NCBI GenBank assembly: GCA_947504115.1
Contig: CANNGH010000001.1
Coordinates: forward strand, 496,001 to 560,000
Length of the DNA: 64,000 bases
Origin: an uncultured Sedimentitalea sp.
GTDB lineage: Bacteria > Pseudomonadota > Alphaproteobacteria > Rhodobacterales > Rhodobacteraceae
Direction: 5' to 3'
Under the pieces are notes generated by a model. It saw only the letters and a list, made by a program, of their open reading frames with translations, was not told the origin of the DNA and made no database searches. Each line of letters starts with the position of its first letter. Positions within the stretch are counted from its first letter, which is position 1. Below are positions 61,544 through 64,000 of the stretch, one piece after another. Position numbers and translations under genes: made by a program.

Positions 61544-62968
61544 ATGTCTTCCAAACCAAAAGTCGAAATCTGTGATGTCGCCGTGATCGGTGCCGGCACC
61601 GCCGGAATCGTGGCCGAGAAACATGCACGCGACCGAGGGGTGACGACGCGTCTGATCGACCCGGAATTCGCCGGAACGACCTGCGCGCATGTGGGGTGCA
61701 TGCCGTCCAAGCTGCTGATCGCCGCCGCCGATGCCGCCCACGCCGTGCGCGACGCCGAACGGTTCGGCATCAGCGCGACACCGCAGGTCGATGGCGCGGC
61801 GGTGATGCGCCGGCTGCGCAAGCATCGCGACCGGTTCGTGAAGGGGGTGAAAGAGGGGTTCGCGCGTTTGCCCGATGGCACCTGCCTGCAGGGACATGCG
61901 CGGTTCACGGGACCGGGCGAACTGGAACTGGACGACGGCACGCAGATCCGGGCGCGGTCCGTGGTTGTGGCCACCGGCGCGAAACCGGCGCTGCCGGGGC
62001 CGTTTCAGGCGGTCGCGGACAAGGTGCTGACCAACCGCAACATCTTCGAGATCGAGGATCTGCCGGATTCGGTCGGCGTGATCGGCTCGGGCGCGGTCGG
62101 GCTGGAACTGGCGCAGGCGCTGGCACGGCTGGGTGTGCGGGTCGAGGTGTTCGACATGGGCGATCGTGTGGCCGGACTGCCGGACCGGGTCAGCGCCGAA
62201 CTGCATCGCATCCTGTCGCAGGAATTTCCCATCCATCTCGGACAAGGGCCGGAGGCCGAAGCCGATGGCGACGGGGTGCGCCTGTCATGGGACGGGGGCG
62301 ATGCCCGGTTCGACCGGTTGCTGGTGGCCGCCGGACGGCCGCCGCAGCTGGACGGGCTGGATCTGGAAAAGGCCGGGCTGGAGCTGGACGACACCGGCAT
62401 GCCGGCGGTCGATCGGGAAACGCTGCAATGCGGCGATGCGCCGATTTTCCTGGCCGGGGATGCCAACGGCATTCGCCCGTTGCTACATGAGGCGGCGGAT
62501 GAAGGGGCAGTCGCAGGGCGCAACGCCGCGCTTTATCCCGACTTGCGCCGCGCGGCGCGGGGCGTGTCGATGGCCATCACCTTCAGCCGACCGTCGGCAG
62601 CGGTGATCGGCGATGTTCCGGAAAAAGAGGATGCGGACACGATCACCGGCTGCGCCGACTATGCCAATCAGGGCCGCGCCAGGGTAATGGGGCAGGCGCA
62701 TGGCATCTGCGAGATCTACGCAGCGCGGTCGGATGGCCGGCTGTTCGGTGCCGCGCTGTGCCTGCCCGGCGGCGAGCATCTGGCGCATGAACTCGCCTGG
62801 GCGATCAGCGGCGGATTGACGGCATCGCAAATGCTGGATCTGCCATTCTATCACCCGACGCTGGAGGAAGGACTGAAACCGGCGCTGCGCCAGATCTGCA
62901 AGCAGGTCTCCGCGCCCACTCCCTGGAACCGCGCCGACGAGCCGCTGCCGGGGGATGGCTGTTCCTGA
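61544..62968 (+). CDS. Dihydrolipoyl dehydrogenase-like pyridine nucleotide-disulfide oxidoreductase
   Basis: FAD-dependent enzyme, 474 residues. FAD-binding DVAVIGAGTAGIVAEKHA at residues 10-30, redox-active pair in TTCAHVGCMPSK (CxxxxC), VVVATGAKP, the NAD motif VGVIGSGAVGLELAQALA near residue 175, the second FAD segment APIFLAGDANG, and the C-terminal catalytic His-Glu in FYHPTLEEGLK. It stands alone and not with a 2-oxoacid dehydrogenase, so the true disulfide substrate is open; mercuric or other thiol reductases share the fold. There is no obvious strong ribosome site. Confidence 0.88.
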   Translation: MSSKPKVEICDVAVIGAGTAGIVAEKHARDRGVTTRLIDPEFAGTTCAHVGCMPSKLLIAAADAAHAVRDAERFGISATPQVDGAAVMRRLRKHRDRFVKGVKEGFARLPDGTCLQGHARFTGPGELELDDGTQIRARSVVVATGAKPALPGPFQAVADKVLTNRNIFEIEDLPDSVGVIGSGAVGLELAQALARLGVRVEVFDMGDRVAGLPDRVSAELHRILSQEFPIHLGQGPEAEADGDGVRLSWDGGDARFDRLLVAAGRPPQLDGLDLEKAGLELDDTGMPAVDRETLQCGDAPIFLAGDANGIRPLLHEAADEGAVAGRNAALYPDLRRAARGVSMAITFSRPSAAVIGDVPEKEDADTITGCADYANQGRARVMGQAHGICEIYAARSDGRLFGAALCLPGGEHLAHELAWAISGGLTASQMLDLPFYHPTLEEGLKPALRQICKQVSAPTPWNRADEPLPGDGCS

Positions 62969-63045
62969 CGGGGCAATGGTGCGTTCGTTTGACATTCCCG
63001 GGGCATGTCATGAATATCGCTGCGGGGCAGGAAAAGAGACATGAC

Positions 63046-63987
63046 ATGAGCGTTCACACAATTGCCGTCGCGCAGATCGCCGCCGATCCCGCCGATTCCA
63101 CCGCCACCGCCGAAAAGGTGGTCGCGACCTTGCACAAGGCCGCAGGCAACGGCGCGCGCCTGATCGTGTTTCCCGAGGCGCTGCTGGGCGGCTATCCCAA
63201 GGGCGCGTCCTTTGGCGCGCCGGTCGGGCTGCGCAAGGCAGAGGGCCGCGAGGCGTTCCGGCGCTATTACGAGGTCGCGATCGACCTCGACGGCGACGAG
63301 GTGGCGATGATCGCCGAGGCCACCGCCGCGACCGGCCTCTTCGCGGTCATCGGGTGTATCGAGCGCGACGGCGGCACGCTCTATTGCACGGCGCTGTATT
63401 TCGATGGCAAGAACGGGCTGGTCGGCAAGCACCGCAAGCTGATGCCCACCGCGGCCGAGCGGTTGATCTGGGGCTTTGGCGACGGCTCGACCATGGAGGC
63501 GGTTGACAGTCCGCTGGGCAAGGTCGGCGCGGTGATCTGCTGGGAAAACTACATGCCGGCGTTGCGGATGCACATGTATGCCCAAGGCGTCGCGTTCTAT
63601 TGCGCACCCACCGCCGACGACCGCGATACATGGCTGGCGACCATGCAGCATATCGCGCTCGAGGGACGCTGTTTCGTGCTGAGCGCGTGCCAGTACATCA
63701 CACGCAAGGCTTATGGCGCAGACCACGAATCCGCGCTGGGCGACGACCCCGACACCGTGATGATGCGCGGTGGCAGCGCGATCATCGACCCGACCGGCAC
63801 GGTGTTGGCGGGGCCGGATTTCGATGGCGAGACCATCCTATATGCGCAGGCCGACACCGCCGCCATCGCGCGGGGAAAGTATGATTTCGACGTGACCGGC
63901 CATTATTCGCGCCCCGACGTGTTCGAACTGGTGGTCGATGACCGGCCCAAACCGGCGGTGCGCCGTCGCTCGGGCGGAGAGATCTGA
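63046..63987 (+). CDS. Nitrilase (carbon-nitrogen hydrolase)
   Basis: Cytoplasmic hydrolase, 313 residues, with the catalytic triad in order: Glu in VFPEALLGGYPKG, Lys in GKHRKLMPT and Cys in VICWENYMP. The sequence between these (YPKGASFG) and the RGGSAIIDPTG stretch are typical of true nitrilases that turn nitriles to carboxylic acids plus ammonia. The start at 63046 (MSVHTIAV) has AGGAAAAGAG upstream; the longer frame from 62989 is unlikely. Confidence 0.9.
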   Translation: MSVHTIAVAQIAADPADSTATAEKVVATLHKAAGNGARLIVFPEALLGGYPKGASFGAPVGLRKAEGREAFRRYYEVAIDLDGDEVAMIAEATAATGLFAVIGCIERDGGTLYCTALYFDGKNGLVGKHRKLMPTAAERLIWGFGDGSTMEAVDSPLGKVGAVICWENYMPALRMHMYAQGVAFYCAPTADDRDTWLATMQHIALEGRCFVLSACQYITRKAYGADHESALGDDPDTVMMRGGSAIIDPTGTVLAGPDFDGETILYAQADTAAIARGKYDFDVTGHYSRPDVFELVVDDRPKPAVRRRSGGEI

Positions 63988-64000
63988 TGCAGGTCGATCT
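63987..64000 (+). CDS. Start of next gene, truncated by window edge
   Basis: An ATG overlaps the nitrilase stop as TGATG and opens a frame MQVD... to the window end. Only 14 bases are visible, so its product cannot be named. The overlap suggests co-transcription with the nitrilase. Confidence 0.4.

Noticed and set aside
1-64000. CRISPR arrays, tRNA/rRNA genes, insertion sequences or prophage
   Set aside because: No regularly spaced repeats, cloverleaf-like tRNA sequences, transposase or phage proteins were seen; gene content and base composition look uniform throughout.

Overview
The window comes from a high-GC alphaproteobacterium, most probably a Rhodobacteraceae/Roseobacteraceae-type heterotroph. 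The evidence is the gene content: two TRAP transporters, a Liv-type ABC transporter, a complete beta-hydroxyaspartate cycle, a membrane urate oxidase of the PuuD type, and tight ATGA/TGATG-coupled operons. No rRNA, tRNA, insertion sequence, phage gene or CRISPR array was seen. Coding density is very high, and only one gap (47343-47695) exceeds 300 bases.

Layout. 1-2625 is the 3' part of an RND efflux pump, followed by a convergent patatin-like lipase. 4016-11654 holds a TRAP transporter (dctPQM) and then a five-gene branched-chain-type ABC operon (livG-livF-livK-livH-livM). 11655-17768 is a minus-strand block: IclR regulator, a second TRAP transporter, a UspA protein, then a MarR regulator with a Bcr/CflA drug exporter. 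Divergent from the IclR gene is a self-sufficient cytochrome P450 fused to its reductase. 20151-25475 holds the bacterial NHEJ pair LigD/Ku behind a two-component system. 25645-32767 is a mixed housekeeping/stress stretch (L,D-transpeptidase-like protein, FMN reductase, tandem UspA, PRC-barrel, GST, MFS, MscS channel, tryptophan dioxygenase). 32789-36020 is a disulfide-reduction operon (dsbD-tlpA-dsbA). 36453-40923 is a tungstate/molybdate uptake cluster (TupBCA, an orphan ModA-like protein, a MOT1-like permease).

The core of interest is 41043-53952. A complete beta-hydroxyaspartate cycle operon (bhcABCD with its IclR regulator BhcR) sits inside a purine/ureide catabolic locus: urate oxidase puuD, uraH, a puuE-uraD fusion, ureidoglycolate lyase allA, ureidoglycine aminohydrolase allE and a purine permease. 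The ureide branch ends in glyoxylate and the Bhc cycle turns two glyoxylates into one oxaloacetate without carbon loss. The locus therefore reads as an integrated route from uric acid to central carbon. Xanthine dehydrogenase and allantoate amidohydrolase are not in the window.

53981-61401 is a four-gene fatty-acid beta-oxidation operon (fadE, thiolase, fadJ-like, CoA hydrolase/transferase). It is followed by a divergent dihydrolipoyl-dehydrogenase-like flavoprotein and a nitrilase.

Regulatory signals seen directly include two TGAAA-N5-TTTCA operators between bhcR and bhcA. Two CTTAAG-N5-CTTAAG boxes tie the two-component system to dsbD and to the L,D-transpeptidase-like gene. The bhc and liv operons carry intercistronic hairpins. 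The purine permease has a structured leader with mutually exclusive stems and a terminator-like hairpin.
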